64,000 nucleotides of DNA from Salinicoccus kekensis (GTDB taxonomy: Bacteria; Bacillota; Bacilli; Staphylococcales; Salinicoccaceae): assembly GCF_900220995.1 (NCBI RefSeq), contig NZ_OBQF01000003.1, positions 248,001-312,000 of the forward strand, in the 5' to 3' direction. How positions within the stretch are numbered: the first letter of the stretch is position 1; each line of letters opens with the position of its first letter. Of the stretch, positions 1 to 10,766 are shown piece after piece. A model generated the notes under the pieces. The model had not been told where the DNA came from and ran no database searches. It was given only the letters and a program-made list of their open reading frames with translations. Both the position numbers and the translations under genes were made by a program.

Positions 1-1
1 C

Positions 2-1216
2 CTCCAGGGCATTGACGGTGTGCCGGATGACATGAAGATGGATATGAATGCAGTCTTCGTTGCAACGGCGCTTGCAGCGTTCGTCGGCACCCTGATCATG
101 GGTGTATTTGCAAAGTATCCGATTGCGCTCGCCCCGGGCATGGGCCTGAATGCCTTCTTCGCATTCTCCGTGGTGCTCACCATGGGCATCCCGTGGCAGA
201 CCGCGCTCACCGGAGTTTTATTCTCAGGGATCATATTCGTCATACTGACGCTGTCCGGTGTACGTGAATACATAATCAACGCAATCCCCATGGAGATGAA
301 GATGGCCGTCAGTGCCGGAATCGGCTTCTTCATCACTTTCGTCGGCCTGCAGGGCGCAGGCATCATCACATCGGACGAGGCGACGCTCGTCAGCCTCGGG
401 CCGGTCCATGATCCGGGCGTCCTCCTTGCAGGCTTCGGCCTGCTCGTCACCGTCATACTGATGGCGAAAAAGGTGCCGGGTGCGATATTCTTCGGGATGA
501 TCATAACGGCCGTCACAGGTGTCATCTTCAGCCTCGTGCCGATGCCTGAAGGGATCATCAGTGCGGCGCCGAGCATGGCGCCGACATTCGGGGCAGCATT
601 CGAGGCATTTGCAGAACCGTCGCAGCTCTTCAATACACAGTTCCTGATCGTCGTGCTCACATTCCTGTTCGTCGACTTCTTCGATACGGCGGGCACGCTT
701 GTGGGTGTGGCATCCCAGGCGAACCTGATCCGGGACAATAAACTCCCGCGTGCAGGGCGTGCATTGCTCTCGGATGCATTCGCGACGATTTCGGGCGCCA
801 TATTCGGTACATCGACGACGACTTCCTATGTAGAGTCGACGGCGGGTGTTGCCGCCGGTGCACGGACAGGCTTTGCGAGTGTGGTGAGTGCCTTCCTGTT
901 CTTATCGGCGATATTCTTCTCGCCGCTGCTCGTCACCTTCACATCGGAAGTGACGGCGCCTGCCCTGATCATCGTCGGGGCGCTCATGGCATCGAACTTG
1001 AGCAAAATACCGTTCAACCAGTTTGAGATCGCGGTGCCGGCATTCCTGACGGTGTTCCTCATGCCGCTGTCCTACAGCATAGCGACCGGTATTGCGATCG
1101 GCTTCATATTCTATCCGGTGACGATGATAATGGCCGGACGGAGGAAAGAGGTCCATCCGATGATGTATGGGCTGTTCCTCATCTTCATACTCTATTTCGT
1201 GTTCATCTCGGAATAG
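2..1216 (+). CDS. NCS2/AzgA-type purine base permease, 5' end outside window
   Basis: Polytopic inner-membrane permease of the AzgA branch of the NCS2 family, which imports hypoxanthine, guanine or adenine with protons. The frame is open to the left edge, so roughly 30 N-terminal residues are missing compared with the usual length of about 430. Visible hallmarks are ALAPGMGLNAFF near the start, FVDFFDTAGTLVGVA in the middle and TSTTTSYVESTAGV after it, the last being typical of AzgA proteins rather than uracil/xanthine permeases. Many hydrophobic segments follow, and the protein ends FVFISE. A long hairpin just downstream separates it from the S10 operon. The exact substrate cannot be read from the sequence. 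Confidence 0.88.
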   Translation, partial: LQGIDGVPDDMKMDMNAVFVATALAAFVGTLIMGVFAKYPIALAPGMGLNAFFAFSVVLTMGIPWQTALTGVLFSGIIFVILTLSGVREYIINAIPMEMKMAVSAGIGFFITFVGLQGAGIITSDEATLVSLGPVHDPGVLLAGFGLLVTVILMAKKVPGAIFFGMIITAVTGVIFSLVPMPEGIISAAPSMAPTFGAAFEAFAEPSQLFNTQFLIVVLTFLFVDFFDTAGTLVGVASQANLIRDNKLPRAGRALLSDAFATISGAIFGTSTTTSYVESTAGVAAGARTGFASVVSAFLFLSAIFFSPLLVTFTSEVTAPALIIVGALMASNLSKIPFNQFEIAVPAFLTVFLMPLSYSIATGIAIGFIFYPVTMIMAGRRKEVHPMMYGLFLIFILYFVFISE

Positions 1217-1273
1217 CATTGTAATTTACAGCTGAATAAAGTATAATGATGGGGTCGAAAATTCCCATCGGAA

Positions 1274-1321
1274 AAAAGAGTGGAAAAATCTTAGGTTATC
1301 TATTGATTTTTTCGCTCTTTT
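1274..1321 (+). terminator. Long hairpin terminator after the purine permease
   Basis: Arms 1274-1290 and 1305-1321 can form a 17-bp helix (counting two G-U pairs) closed by a 14-nt loop, ending in CTCTTTT. It follows the permease stop by about 57 nt. The descending arm also contains the -35 box of the S10 promoter. Confidence 0.65.
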
Positions 1322-1331
1322 CGTGTATTAT
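1303..1331 (+). promoter_or_regulatory. Sigma-A type promoter of the S10-spc-alpha cluster
   Basis: TTGATT (1303-1308), 17-bp spacer, TATTAT (1326-1331). It is the best promoter match upstream of rpsJ and predicts a leader of about 190 nt. Confidence 0.7.
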
Positions 1332-1339
1332 ATCTAACG

Positions 1340-1837
<498 letters not shown>

Positions 1838-1861
1838 TTTTTCACAGGAGGTGGACTTTCG

Positions 1862-2524
1862 ATGACCAAAGGAATCTTAGGTAAAAAAATTGGAATGACT
1901 CAGGTTTTCGGTGAAAACGGCGAGTTGATTCCCGTAACGGTAGTAGAAACAGCAGGTAACGTGGTAGTACAAAAGAAAGTTGAAGAGACTGACGGCTATA
2001 ATGCGGTTCAGATCGGCTTTGACGACAAGCGTGAATACTTTGAAGGTGCAAGATCCAATAAGTATGCTAACAAAGCTGAAACAGGACATGCAAAAGCTTC
2101 AGGAGTACTCCCTAAGCGCTTCATTCGCGAATTCAAGAACTTGAACGTTGAAGAATTCGAAATCGGTCAAGAAGTCACTGCAGATACATTTGAAGCAGGG
2201 GACTTTGTAGATGTGACAGGAACTTCAAAAGGTAAAGGTTTCCAGGGTTCAATCAAGCGTCATAACCAGTCGCGCGGCCCTATGAGCCACGGTTCCCATT
2301 TCCACAGGTCACCTGGTGCGATGGCGGCAGCTGCAGACCCGGCAAGAGTTTTCAAAGGTAAGAAATTGCCAGGTCAAATGGGCGGTCAGACCATCACATT
2401 GCAAAATCTTGAAATCGTACGTGTGGACGCCGAGCGTAACGTGTTACTCATTAAAGGTAACGTGCCGGGCCCTCGTAAAGGATATGTAAAAATTTCAGCA
2501 GCAACTAAAAAAAGTGTTAAATAA
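1862..2524 (+). CDS. rplC: 50S ribosomal protein L3
   Basis: Early-assembly 23S rRNA-binding protein near the peptidyl transferase centre. The 220-residue product begins [16 protein letters not shown], and its central loop contains [13 protein letters not shown], the conserved extension that reaches into the rRNA core. AGGAGG lies 9 nt upstream of the ATG. Length and gene position, second after rpsJ, match Bacillales. Confidence 0.98.
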   Translation: MTKGILGKKIGMTQVFGENGELIPVTVVETAGNVVVQKKVEETDGYNAVQIGFDDKREYFEGARSNKYANKAETGHAKASGVLPKRFIREFKNLNVEEFEIGQEVTADTFEAGDFVDVTGTSKGKGFQGSIKRHNQSRGPMSHGSHFHRSPGAMAAAADPARVFKGKKLPGQMGGQTITLQNLEIVRVDAERNVLLIKGNVPGPRKGYVKISAATKKSVK

Positions 2525-2554
2525 ATAAAAATTCAAGAAGGGAGGATTTAACAC

Positions 2555-3175
2555 ATGGCAATCGATGTTTTATCTAAAGACGGAACTAAAGTGAATTCAA
2601 TCGAATTGAACCAGGAGATATTTGGTATCGAACCAAATCAGCACGTGCTTTTCGAAGCGGTTCAGTTGCAGCAGGCTTCACAGCGCCGTGGCACGCATGC
2701 GGTGAAAAACCGTTCAGCGGTCCGTGGCGGAGGCAGGAAGCCATTCAGACAAAAAGGAACAGGTAATGCGCGTCAGGGTACGATCCGTGCGCCGCAGTTC
2801 AGAGGCGGTGGCGTAGTATTCGGACCGACGCCAAGAAGCTATTCCTACAAGATGCCGAGAAAGATGCGCCGTCTGGCACTCCGTTCAGCGTTATCGGCAA
2901 AAGTGAATGAAGATGTCCTGACAGTAGTGGACAACATTTCATTAGAAGCACCGAAAACGAAAGATTTCCTCGCAATTCTGGAAAATCTTGATGCAGACAG
3001 AAAAGTCCTGTTAGTCCTTGAAAATGAAGATGTCAATGTACAACTTTCATCCCGCAACCTGCAGGGTGTGACGGTGCTTACACCGGAAGGGCTCAACGTA
3101 CTGGATATCCTTTCTGCTGACCGTGTTATCTTTACGGAAGGTGCAATCACTAAAGCAGAGGAGGTACTTCTGTAA
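2555..3175 (+). CDS. rplD: 50S ribosomal protein L4
   Basis: Assembly protein whose extended loop lines the nascent-peptide exit tunnel; in proteobacteria it also represses its own operon. The product is 206 residues. The tunnel loop is recognisable as [18 protein letters not shown], where macrolide-resistance changes occur in other species; nothing unusual is seen. The stop codon overlaps the rplW start (TAATG), indicating translational coupling. Confidence 0.98.
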   Translation: MAIDVLSKDGTKVNSIELNQEIFGIEPNQHVLFEAVQLQQASQRRGTHAVKNRSAVRGGGRKPFRQKGTGNARQGTIRAPQFRGGGVVFGPTPRSYSYKMPRKMRRLALRSALSAKVNEDVLTVVDNISLEAPKTKDFLAILENLDADRKVLLVLENEDVNVQLSSRNLQGVTVLTPEGLNVLDILSADRVIFTEGAITKAEEVLL

Positions 3176-3447
3176 TGGATGCTCGTGATATTATTAAACG
3201 TCCGGTCATTACTGAACGTTCAGCAGATTTGATGCAGATGGACAAGTACACATTCGATGTGGACGTCAAAGCGAACAAGACGCAAGTCAAATACGCAGTT
3301 GAAGAAATCTTCAGCGTCAAAGTTGACAAAGTGAACATAATGAACGTTAAACCAAAGAAAAAACGTATGGGTCGCTATGAAGGCTATACGAATAGAAGAA
3401 GAAAAGCGATCGTAACATTAAAAGAAGGCTCTATAGATATATTCTAG
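3175..3447 (+). CDS. rplW: 50S ribosomal protein L23
   Basis: Surface protein at the exit tunnel and docking site for trigger factor and SRP. The 90-residue product starts [16 protein letters not shown] and ends with a basic loop ([19 protein letters not shown]) followed by IVTLKEG. Its ATG overlaps the rplD stop by one base, so it has no intergenic region and probably depends on coupled translation. Confidence 0.98.
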   Translation: MDARDIIKRPVITERSADLMQMDKYTFDVDVKANKTQVKYAVEEIFSVKVDKVNIMNVKPKKKRMGRYEGYTNRRRKAIVTLKEGSIDIF

Positions 3448-3478
3448 GAGCGACTTACCATTAAGGAGGTAAAACGAG

Positions 3479-4312
3479 ATGGCAATAAAAAAGTATAAGC
3501 CAACCACAAACGCTCGTCGTAATATGACTGGCTCGGATTTTGCCGAAGTCACTTCGACGACTCCGGAACGGTCACTATTACAGCCGCTGCCGAAAAAAGC
3601 GGGCCGTAACAACCAGGGCCGGATGACCGTGCGCCACAAGGGCGGCGGACATAAGCGCCAGTACAGAGTGATCGATTTCAAACGTATTAAAGACGGCGTT
3701 CCTGGTAAAGTGGCAACAATCGAGTATGACCCGAACCGTTCAGCGAACATTGCACTTGTGCACTACGCAGACGGCGAAAAGAGATACATCATCGCACCTA
3801 AGGGTGTAACGGTGGGCACTGAAATCATGAGTGGTCCGGATGCGGATATCAAACCTGGTAACGCACTGGCACTGCAGGACATTCCTGTAGGTACCATGGT
3901 TCACAACATCGAGCTTAAACCAGGCCGCGGCGGCCAGCTGGCAAGATCAGCAGGCGCACGTGCACAGGTTCTCGGTAAAGAGGGCAAATACGTCCTCGTC
4001 AGACTGAAATCCGGTGAAGTGAGAATGATCCTTGCGACTTGCCGTGCAACAGTCGGTGCAGTCGGCAACGAACAGCACGAACTGATCAACGTCGGTAAAG
4101 CAGGCCGTTCAAGATGGAAAGGCGAACGTCCTACAGTACGTGGTTCCGTCATGAACCCTAACGACCACCCGCACGGTGGTGGTGAAGGCCGTGCACCTAT
4201 CGGACGTCCGTCACCTATGTCTCCATGGGGCAAACCGACCCTTGGCAAGAAGACACGCAGAGGCAAAAATCGTTCGAATAAGATGATCGTCAGAAGCCGT
4301 AAGAAAAAATAA
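3479..4312 (+). CDS. rplB: 50S ribosomal protein L2
   Basis: One of the most conserved 50S proteins, required for subunit association and peptidyl transfer. The 277-residue product has the OB-fold N-terminal half and the SH3-like C-terminal half, with the hallmark [18 protein letters not shown] containing the catalytically important histidine, and a basic tail [20 protein letters not shown]. An AAGGAGG site precedes the ATG. Confidence 0.98.
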   Translation: MAIKKYKPTTNARRNMTGSDFAEVTSTTPERSLLQPLPKKAGRNNQGRMTVRHKGGGHKRQYRVIDFKRIKDGVPGKVATIEYDPNRSANIALVHYADGEKRYIIAPKGVTVGTEIMSGPDADIKPGNALALQDIPVGTMVHNIELKPGRGGQLARSAGARAQVLGKEGKYVLVRLKSGEVRMILATCRATVGAVGNEQHELINVGKAGRSRWKGERPTVRGSVMNPNDHPHGGGEGRAPIGRPSPMSPWGKPTLGKKTRRGKNRSNKMIVRSRKKK

Positions 4313-4321
4313 ATTAAAATA

Positions 4322-4355
4322 AAAATTGTGCGGACACAGTTCCGCACACAATTTT
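4322..4355 (+). other. Intercistronic hairpin between rplB and rpsS
   Basis: TGTGCGGA (4327-4334) pairs with TCCGCACA (4341-4348) around a 6-nt loop. After a 2-nt bulge, AAAAT pairs with ATTTT. It ends about 5 nt before the rpsS ribosome binding site and has no proper T-tract. A processing site or protein-binding element is more likely than full termination. Confidence 0.6.
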
Positions 4356-4373
4356 GATAAAGGAGGCGCCCTA

Positions 4374-4652
4374 ATGACTCGCAGTCTTAAAAAAGGACCT
4401 TTCGTCGATGATCATTTGATGAAGAAGGTTGAAAACTTAAATGAAACGAGCAAGAAGAGCGTTATAAAAACATGGTCACGCCGTTCAACAATTTTCCCTA
4501 ATTTTATTGGACACACAATTGCAGTGTACGATGGCCGCAAACATGTACCGGTTTATATTACAGAAGATATGGTCGGACATAAGCTCGGAGAGTTCGCACC
4601 GACAAGGACTTTCAAAGGTCACGGCAATAATGATAAGAGAACAGGCAGATAA
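4374..4652 (+). CDS. rpsS: 30S ribosomal protein S19
   Basis: 30S head protein that contacts S13 and the A-site region. The start is placed at 4374 because an AAAGGAGG site lies 8-10 nt upstream and the product then begins [15 protein letters not shown], the invariant N-terminus, giving the normal 92 residues; upstream in-frame codons fall inside the hairpin. The C-terminus is [13 protein letters not shown]. Confidence 0.97.
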   Translation: MTRSLKKGPFVDDHLMKKVENLNETSKKSVIKTWSRRSTIFPNFIGHTIAVYDGRKHVPVYITEDMVGHKLGEFAPTRTFKGHGNNDKRTGR

Positions 4653-4685
4653 TAGAAATAATCCGCTATAAAGGAGGAACCGAAC

Positions 4686-5081
4686 ATGCAAGCGAAAGCA
4701 GTTGCTAAAACAGTCAGGATTGCACCACGTAAAGTCAGACTTGTCATGGATCTGATCCGCGGCAAAGAAGTCGGGGAAGCAATCTCAATACTGAAGCATA
4801 CAAATAAAAGAACAGCGCCGATCGTCGAAAAGCTGATCAACTCGGCAGTGGCGAACGCAGAACATAACTATGATATGGACATCGATCACCTGATCGTATC
4901 TGAAGCATATGCAGATGAAGGTCCGACTCTTAAACGTTTCCGTCCCCGTGCGCAGGGCCGTGCGACGAAGATCAACAAACGTACAAGCCACATCACAGTA
5001 GTTGTCGCAGAGCCGGCAGCCATTGAAGAGGATGCGGCAATTGAAACTGAAGAGAACGAAAAAGTTGAAGAGAACGCTTAA
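4686..5081 (+). CDS. rplV: 50S ribosomal protein L22 with acidic C-terminal extension
   Basis: Exit-tunnel protein whose beta-hairpin lines the constriction. The core is normal: [20 protein letters not shown] at the start and [19 protein letters not shown] in the hairpin. At 131 residues it exceeds the usual 113-117 because of a tail after AEPA that is almost all Glu, Ala, Asn and Asp (roughly residues 112-131). The tail contrasts with the basic protein and probably protrudes from the ribosome surface; its role is unknown. Confidence 0.96.
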   Translation: MQAKAVAKTVRIAPRKVRLVMDLIRGKEVGEAISILKHTNKRTAPIVEKLINSAVANAEHNYDMDIDHLIVSEAYADEGPTLKRFRPRAQGRATKINKRTSHITVVVAEPAAIEEDAAIETEENEKVEENA

Positions 5082-5101
5082 AAACTAAGGAGGGAATTAA
5101 T

Positions 5102-5746
5102 TTGGGTCAAAAGATTAATCCAATTGGTCTTCGTACAGGCATCATCCGTGATTGGGAAGCGAAATGGTATGCAGATAAAGACTTTGCAGACCTCTTGCAT
5201 GAAGACTTGAGAATACGTGAATATATCGAAAAAAATCTTAAAGACGCGTCCATTTCAAAAGTTGAAATCGAACGTGCGGCAAACCGAGTTAATATAGCTG
5301 TTCATACAGGCAAGCCTGGTATGGTCATTGGTAAAGGCGGCAGCGAGATAGATAAATTGCGTTCAGCTTTATCCAAATTAACCGGCAAGAGAGTACACAT
5401 CAACGTAGTTGAAGTTAAGAAAATTGATATGGATGCCAAACTGGTTGCAGAAAGCATCGCACGCCAGCTTGAAAACCGTGTGTCATTCCGTAGAGCTCAA
5501 AAGCAGGCGCTTGGAAGAGCGATCAAAGCAGGTGCCAAAGGAATCAGAACACAAGTTTCCGGCCGTTTGGGCGGCGCAGATATCGCGCGTTCAGAAGGTT
5601 ACAACGAAGGAACGGTTCCACTTCATACACTCCGTGCAGACATTGATTATGCACACGAAGAAGCAGACACGACTTATGGTAAGCTCGGCGTCAAAGTATG
5701 GATCTACCGTGGAGAAGTTCTTCCTGTCAAAAAAGATAACAAGTAA
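5102..5746 (+). CDS. rpsC: 30S ribosomal protein S3
   Basis: 30S head protein at the mRNA entry channel with helicase activity. It uses a TTG start ([12 protein letters not shown] follows), supported by AAGGAGGG about 8 nt upstream and by the invariant N-terminus. The type-II KH domain motif [14 protein letters not shown] is clear near residues 75-90, and the 214-residue length is close to the Bacillales norm. Ends 15 nt before rplP. Confidence 0.97.
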   Translation: MGQKINPIGLRTGIIRDWEAKWYADKDFADLLHEDLRIREYIEKNLKDASISKVEIERAANRVNIAVHTGKPGMVIGKGGSEIDKLRSALSKLTGKRVHINVVEVKKIDMDAKLVAESIARQLENRVSFRRAQKQALGRAIKAGAKGIRTQVSGRLGGADIARSEGYNEGTVPLHTLRADIDYAHEEADTTYGKLGVKVWIYRGEVLPVKKDNK

Positions 5747-5761
5747 AGGAGGAAATTGATA

Positions 5762-6196
5762 ATGTTATTACCTAAAAGAGTAAAGTACCGTCGTCAGCAC
5801 CGTCCGGATACAAAAGGTCAGTCAAAAGGCGGTAATCAAGTATCATTTGGTGAATATGGACTGCAGGCGACAACGACTGCATGGATCACTTCAAGACAGA
5901 TCGAATCAGCACGTATCGCAATGACACGTTATATGAAGCGTGGCGGTAAAGTATGGATCAACATTTTCCCACATACACCGTACACGAAGAAACCTTTGGA
6001 AGTACGTATGGGTTCAGGTAAAGGTGCAGTTGAAGGATGGATTGCAGTTGTAAAACCTGGCCGTGTAATGTTTGAAGTTTCTGGTGTTGAAGAAGAGGTT
6101 GCTAAAGAGGCACTTCGTCTGGCGAGCCACAAGCTTCCGGTAAAAACAAAAATCGTAAGACGTGAAGAATTAGGTGGTGATACGAATGAAAGCTAA
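5762..6196 (+). CDS. rplP: 50S ribosomal protein L16
   Basis: Binds 23S rRNA near the A-site tRNA elbow and is needed for late 50S maturation. The start at 5762 gives [15 protein letters not shown] and the canonical 144 residues; a TTG two codons earlier is too close to the AAAGGAGG site. Conserved blocks [10 protein letters not shown] and KLPVKTKIV are present. The 3' end overlaps rpmC by 11 nt. Confidence 0.97.
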   Translation: MLLPKRVKYRRQHRPDTKGQSKGGNQVSFGEYGLQATTTAWITSRQIESARIAMTRYMKRGGKVWINIFPHTPYTKKPLEVRMGSGKGAVEGWIAVVKPGRVMFEVSGVEEEVAKEALRLASHKLPVKTKIVRREELGGDTNES

Positions 6197-6395
6197 AGAA
6201 ATCCGTGATTTAACGACACCAGAAATTGAAGAAAACGTTAAAGAATTGAAAGAAGAACTTTTCAACCTACGCTTTCAGCTAGCTACAGGTCAGCTAGAGA
6301 ACACTGCTCGTATCAAACAAGTCAGAAAATCTATCGCTAGAATGAAAACAACTGTACGTGAGAGAGAGCTTGAGGAAGCAAGAGCCAATCAATAA
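6186..6395 (+). CDS. rpmC: 50S ribosomal protein L29
   Basis: Small helical-hairpin protein beside L23 at the tunnel exit. The start at 6186 gives [16 protein letters not shown] and 69 residues; the motif [15 protein letters not shown] is diagnostic. The start lies inside the end of rplP, with AGGTGG about 9 nt upstream, so translation is probably coupled to rplP. Confidence 0.96.
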   Translation: MKAKEIRDLTTPEIEENVKELKEELFNLRFQLATGQLENTARIKQVRKSIARMKTTVRERELEEARANQ

Positions 6396-6413
6396 TATAG
6401 GAGGGTTAAAATA

Positions 6414-6677
6414 GTGGAAACAAAAAATGAACGTAAAGTTTACCAGGGCCGCGTAGTATCCGACAAGATGGATAAAACGATTACGGTACTTGTTGAAACT
6501 TACAAAAGACACCCTATCATCAACAAACGTGTTAAATATTCCAAGAAATATAAAACGCACGATGAAAAGAACAGTGCGAAAATGGGCGATGTGGTCCGTA
6601 TCGAAGAAACACGTCCGTTATCAAAAACTAAGCGTTTCCGTTTAGTGGAAATCGTTGAAGAATCAGTAATTATTTAA
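6414..6677 (+). CDS. rpsQ: 30S ribosomal protein S17
   Basis: Primary 16S rRNA-binding protein of the OB-fold class. It starts with GTG ([16 protein letters not shown]) after a GGAGGG site, giving 87 residues. The family signature [12 protein letters not shown] and the Arg-rich segment around [20 protein letters not shown] are intact. Confidence 0.97.
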   Translation: METKNERKVYQGRVVSDKMDKTITVLVETYKRHPIINKRVKYSKKYKTHDEKNSAKMGDVVRIEETRPLSKTKRFRLVEIVEESVII

Positions 6678-6706
6678 ACTATCGAAGATAAAGGAGGTCC
6701 ATTCGC

Positions 6707-7075
6707 ATGATCCAACAGGAATCCCGCTTGAAAGTTGCAGATAACTCAGGTGCGCGTGAAGTATTGACCATCAAAGTATTGGGTGGTACGGGACGTAAAA
6801 CTGCGAATATCGGTGATGTCATCGTTGCGACAGTCAAAAATGCAACACCAGGTGGCGTTGTCAAAAAAGGTGAAGTAGTCAGAGCTGTCATCGTCAGAAC
6901 CAAAACAGGCGTCCGCCGTGAAGATGGTTCATACATCAAATTTGATGAAAATGCATGTGTTATCATTCGTGATGATAAAGGTCCAAGAGGTACACGTATC
7001 TTCGGTCCGGTTGCCCGTGAACTGCGCGAAGGCAATTTCATGAAGATCATTTCACTTGCACCAGAAGTATTATAA
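6707..7075 (+). CDS. rplN: 50S ribosomal protein L14
   Basis: Forms an intersubunit bridge and is the binding surface for the silencing factor RsfS. The 122-residue product starts [19 protein letters not shown], exactly the family N-terminus, and carries [14 protein letters not shown] near the C-terminus. It has its own AAGGAGG site and a 29-nt gap after rpsQ. Confidence 0.98.
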   Translation: MIQQESRLKVADNSGAREVLTIKVLGGTGRKTANIGDVIVATVKNATPGGVVKKGEVVRAVIVRTKTGVRREDGSYIKFDENACVIIRDDKGPRGTRIFGPVARELREGNFMKIISLAPEVL

Positions 7076-7105
7076 TCCCAATTTATATAAGGAGGTGCAA
7101 TTTTC

Positions 7106-7432
7106 ATGCACGTAAGAACTGGTGATAAAGTCGTCGTAATCAGCGGTAAAGACAAAGGCAAAGAAGGAACTATCCTTAAGGCGATCCCTGCAAAAGAGAG
7201 AGTCGTTGTCGAAGGTGTCAATATCGTCAAGAAACATCAAAAACCTTCACAGATGAACCCGGAAGGCGGAATTCTGGAAACTGAAGCACCGATCCATGTG
7301 TCGAATGTAATGCACATCGATCCGGACTCAGGTGAACGTACTCGTATTCGTTATGAGGTCAAAGAGGACGGAACGAAAGTACGGGTGGCAGCAAAATCCG
7401 GTAAAGAACTGCCGGCAGTTGAGAACAACTAA
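7106..7432 (+). CDS. rplX: 50S ribosomal protein L24
   Basis: Assembly initiator protein containing a KOW motif near residues 5-30 ([17 protein letters not shown]). The mid-region has [13 protein letters not shown], conserved for rRNA contact. At 108 residues it is slightly longer than the usual 101-105, through a short C-terminal extension. Confidence 0.97.
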   Translation: MHVRTGDKVVVISGKDKGKEGTILKAIPAKERVVVEGVNIVKKHQKPSQMNPEGGILETEAPIHVSNVMHIDPDSGERTRIRYEVKEDGTKVRVAAKSGKELPAVENN

Positions 7433-7459
7433 TCAGTATAAGTGAAAGGAGGATTTCAA

Positions 7460-7999
7460 GTGGCTCGTTTAAAAGAAAGATTCAACGAATCAATCAAAAC
7501 AGAACTTGTAAATAAATTTAATTATTCTTCTGTAATGGAAGTGCCTGAAATAGAGAAAATCGTCGTCAACATGGGTGTGGGTGACGCAGTACAGAACGCA
7601 AAAGTACTGGATACTGCAGTGGAAGAGCTTGAAGCGATCACCGGTCAGAAGCCGATCATCACTAAAGCGAAGAGATCAATCGCGACGTTCAGATTGCGTG
7701 AAGGTATGCCGATCGGTGCGAAAGTGACACTGCGCGGAGAAAGAATGTATGAATTCCTGGATAAGCTCATCTCTGTTTCCCTGCCACGTGTAAGAGACTT
7801 CAGAGGCGTTTCGAAGAAAGCGTTCGACGGCCGCGGCAACTATACGCTCGGTGTCAAAGAACAGCTGATCTTCCCTGAAATCGACTATGATAAAGTATCG
7901 AAAGTCAGAGGTATGGACATCGTTATCGTAACTACTGCAAACACAGATGAAGAGGCAAGAGAACTGTTGACTCAGTTTGGAATGCCGTTCCAAAAGTAA
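7460..7999 (+). CDS. rplE: 50S ribosomal protein L5
   Basis: Part of the 5S rRNP in the central protuberance. GTG start at 7460 ([16 protein letters not shown]), 8 nt after AAAGGAGG, giving the standard 179 residues; an earlier in-frame ATG overlaps the ribosome binding site. The motifs [16 protein letters not shown] and [14 protein letters not shown] are intact. Confidence 0.97.
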   Translation: MARLKERFNESIKTELVNKFNYSSVMEVPEIEKIVVNMGVGDAVQNAKVLDTAVEELEAITGQKPIITKAKRSIATFRLREGMPIGAKVTLRGERMYEFLDKLISVSLPRVRDFRGVSKKAFDGRGNYTLGVKEQLIFPEIDYDKVSKVRGMDIVIVTTANTDEEARELLTQFGMPFQK

Positions 8000-8019
8000 G
8001 TTAATAAGGAGGCGAAAAT

Positions 8020-8205
8020 GTGGCTAAAAAATCAATGATTGCTAAACAGCAAAAAGAACAAAAGTTTAAAGTGAGAGAATACACGCGTTGTGAAAGATGT
8101 GGACGTCCGCATTCAGTAATTCGTCAATTCAGACTATGCCGTATATGTTTCCGTGAACTTGCTTATAAAGGCCAGATCCCTGGTGTCAAAAAAGCAAGCT
8201 GGTAA
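8020..8205 (+). CDS. rpsN: 30S ribosomal protein S14, zinc-binding type
   Basis: 61-residue C+ paralogue of S14 with a structural zinc site, CERCGRP then CRICF (two CxxC pairs). It starts with GTG ([11 protein letters not shown]); the overlapping ATG at 8018 is in another frame. Longer zinc-free S14 proteins usually replace this form under zinc starvation; none is encoded in this window. Confidence 0.97.
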   Translation: MAKKSMIAKQQKEQKFKVREYTRCERCGRPHSVIRQFRLCRICFRELAYKGQIPGVKKASW

Positions 8206-8235
8206 TCGCCATAAATTGAAAGGAGGCAAATTTAA

Positions 8236-8634
8236 ATGACAGTATCAGATCCAATTGCAGATATGCTGACACGCATCAGAAATGCGAACATGGTCAGACA
8301 TGAATCATTAGAAATCCCTGCATCAAACATTAAAAAAGAGATCGCTTCTATCCTGAAAGCAGAAGGATTCGTCAAGAACGTCGAATTCATAGAAGATGAA
8401 AAGCAAGGCGTCATCCGCATGTTTTTGAAATATGGAGGTAATAACGAAAGAGTTATTACAGGTCTGAAACGTATTTCAAAGCCAGGCCTTAGAGTGTACG
8501 CTCAAAGGGAAGAACTTCCAAAAGTCCTGAATGGTCTTGGAATCGCCCTGATCTCAACATCGGAAGGTGTTTTGACAGATAAAGAAGCACGTAAAAGAAA
8601 TATCGGCGGGGAAGTACTCGCATACGTTTGGTAA
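8236..8634 (+). CDS. rpsH: 30S ribosomal protein S8
   Basis: Central-domain assembly protein; in E. coli it represses the spc operon by binding its mRNA. The 132-residue product begins [19 protein letters not shown] and ends with the signature [15 protein letters not shown] and GGEVLAYVW. Preceded by AAAGGAGG. Confidence 0.98.
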   Translation: MTVSDPIADMLTRIRNANMVRHESLEIPASNIKKEIASILKAEGFVKNVEFIEDEKQGVIRMFLKYGGNNERVITGLKRISKPGLRVYAQREELPKVLNGLGIALISTSEGVLTDKEARKRNIGGEVLAYVW

Positions 8635-8658
8635 TTTATTTTAGGAGGTGTAATCGAG

Positions 8659-9195
8659 ATGAGTCGTGTTGGTAAACGTATTATTGAAATTCCAAAAGAT
8701 GTAACTATAGATATCGACGGTTCCACAGTTACGGTCAAAGGGCCGAAAGGTGAACTCGTTGACACATTCAATGAAGACATGTCATTTGAACTGGAAGAGA
8801 ACACACTTCAGGTCGTCCGCCCGAGTGAATCCAAGGAGCACCGTACAGTACACGGAACAACCCGTGCATTGATCAACAACATGGTGGTGGGTGTATCCGA
8901 AGGTTTCAGCAAGGAGCTTGAGCTTGTAGGTGTCGGTTACCGTGCACAGATGCAGGGTAAAAAGCTTGTATTGAGCGTAGGACTTTCTCACCCGGTTGAG
9001 TTCGAACCTTCTGATGAGCTGACAATTTCAGTTGATGGCAACACTAAAGTCAAGGTGGAAGGTATCAACAAGGAGTATGTCGGGGCATTGGCTTCGAAAA
9101 TCCGTGCTGTACGTCCGCCGGAGCCTTACAAAGGTAAAGGTATCCGTTACAAAGACGAACTCGTTCGTCGTAAAGAAGGTAAGACCGGTAAATAA
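8659..9195 (+). CDS. rplF: 50S ribosomal protein L6
   Basis: Two-domain protein next to the sarcin-ricin loop, needed for elongation-factor function. The 178-residue product starts [15 protein letters not shown] and has the second-domain signature [15 protein letters not shown] near the C-terminus. It ends KEGKTGK. Confidence 0.98.
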   Translation: MSRVGKRIIEIPKDVTIDIDGSTVTVKGPKGELVDTFNEDMSFELEENTLQVVRPSESKEHRTVHGTTRALINNMVVGVSEGFSKELELVGVGYRAQMQGKKLVLSVGLSHPVEFEPSDELTISVDGNTKVKVEGINKEYVGALASKIRAVRPPEPYKGKGIRYKDELVRRKEGKTGK

Positions 9196-9220
9196 TTAAA
9201 CAAGTGAGGAGTGAACATCA

Positions 9221-9583
9221 ATGATCACTAAAGTGGATAAAAACAAAGTGCGTCTTAAGAGACACCAGCGTATACGTAAAGACCTGGCTGGCACAAGCGA
9301 AAAGCCACGCCTGAACGTATACCGTTCAAATAAGCACATTTACGCACAACTGATCGATGACAGCAGTGAAAAGACGCTTGTCAGTGCATCATCCCAGGAT
9401 CCCGAATTCAAAATGGAAGTCGGATCCAACAAAGATGCAGCTGCAGAAGTCGGCACTTTGATCGCAAAACGTGCGAAAGATAAAGGCATTGAAAATGTAG
9501 TATTTGACCGTGGCGGTTATTTGTATCACGGGCGTGTGAAAGCACTCGCTGAAGCGGCACGTGAGAACGGCTTACTATTTTAA
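9221..9583 (+). CDS. rplR: 50S ribosomal protein L18
   Basis: 5S rRNA-binding protein of the central protuberance. The 120-residue product starts [19 protein letters not shown] and has [18 protein letters not shown] and the C-terminal [16 protein letters not shown]. The ribosome binding site here is the weaker GTGAGGAG. Confidence 0.98.
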   Translation: MITKVDKNKVRLKRHQRIRKDLAGTSEKPRLNVYRSNKHIYAQLIDDSSEKTLVSASSQDPEFKMEVGSNKDAAAEVGTLIAKRAKDKGIENVVFDRGGYLYHGRVKALAEAARENGLLF

Positions 9584-9603
9584 TAGAAGGAGGTAAAATA
9601 TAA

Positions 9604-10104
9604 ATGGCTCGTAGAGATGATAGAGTACAAGAATTCGAAGAGCGCGTAGTGACGATCAACCGTATTGCTAAAGTTGTAAAAGGTGGACGTCGTTTCCGTT
9701 TCTCGGCACTGGTAGTAGTCGGAGACAGAAAAGGCCGTGTAGGTTTCGGTACAGGTAAAGCACAGGAAGTGCCTGAAGCGATCAAGAAAGCAGTTGAAGC
9801 TGCGAAGAAAGATCTGGTACAGGTGCCAATGGTGGACGGTACGATCCCACACGAAGTTATAGGCAGATTCAGCTCCGGTCAAGTGTTCATGAAGCCGGCA
9901 GCGCCTGGTACAGGTGTTATCGCAGGTGGACCGGTGCGTGCGGTGCTTGAGCTTGCCGGCATCACGGACATCCTCAGCAAATCACTTGGTGCAAATACGC
10001 CGATCAACGTCGTACGTGCGACACTTCAAGGTATTTCAGAACTTAAGAGTGCTGAAGAAGTGGCGAAGCTTCGTGGAAAAACTGTAGAAGAGATTACTAA
10101 TTAA
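9604..10104 (+). CDS. rpsE: 30S ribosomal protein S5
   Basis: 30S body protein governing decoding fidelity. The 166-residue product has the double-stranded RNA-binding fold, with [18 protein letters not shown] in the region where spectinomycin-resistance and ram changes map, and [16 protein letters not shown]. No unusual change is seen. Confidence 0.98.
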   Translation: MARRDDRVQEFEERVVTINRIAKVVKGGRRFRFSALVVVGDRKGRVGFGTGKAQEVPEAIKKAVEAAKKDLVQVPMVDGTIPHEVIGRFSSGQVFMKPAAPGTGVIAGGPVRAVLELAGITDILSKSLGANTPINVVRATLQGISELKSAEEVAKLRGKTVEEITN

Positions 10105-10119
10105 GGAGGGAAAAGATAA

Positions 10120-10299
10120 ATGGCAAAGATTAAAATCACCCTCAAAAGAAGTGTTATCGGAAAACCTGAGACACAGAAGAAGACTGTGGCTTCTCTTGGT
10201 TTGAGAAAAGTCAACCAGACAGTTGAACAAGAAGATACGCCTCAGATCAGAGGACAAGTTGAAAAAGTCAGCCACCTGGTTACTGTAGAAGAAATTTAA
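10120..10299 (+). CDS. rpmD: 50S ribosomal protein L30
   Basis: Small 50S protein, 59 residues. The product reads [19 protein letters not shown], followed by [15 protein letters not shown], the L30 signature. AAGGAGGG lies 8 nt before the ATG. The gene sits in its standard place between rpsE and rplO. Confidence 0.96.
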   Translation: MAKIKITLKRSVIGKPETQKKTVASLGLRKVNQTVEQEDTPQIRGQVEKVSHLVTVEEI

Positions 10300-10326
10300 T
10301 GATATTATGAAAGAGGAGGTGCGATG

Positions 10327-10766
10327 ATGAAATTACACGAATTGAAACCAGTTGAAGGCGCCCGTAAATCACGCAAGCGTGTTGGACGCGGTATGTCTTC
10401 AGGTAACGGTAAAACAGCAGGCCGCGGTCATGATGGACAAAACTCCCGTTCAGGCGGTGGCGTAGGTCTGACATTTGAAGGTGGACAGCTTCCTTTATTC
10501 CGTCGTATTCCAAAGCGTGGTTTCACGAATGTCAATCGTAAGGAATATGCGATCGTCAATTTGAGTGACCTTAACCGTTTTGAAGACGGCACAGAAGTGA
10601 CGCCTGAGCTTTTGGCTGAAAATGGTATTGTTAAGAATGAAAAATCTGGTATAAAAGTGCTGGGCAACGGTACTCTGGAAAAGAAATTAACAATTAAAGC
10701 TCACAAGTTTTCTGGCTCAGCTGCCAAAGCAATTGAGGAACAGGGCGGAAACTACGAGGTGATTTA

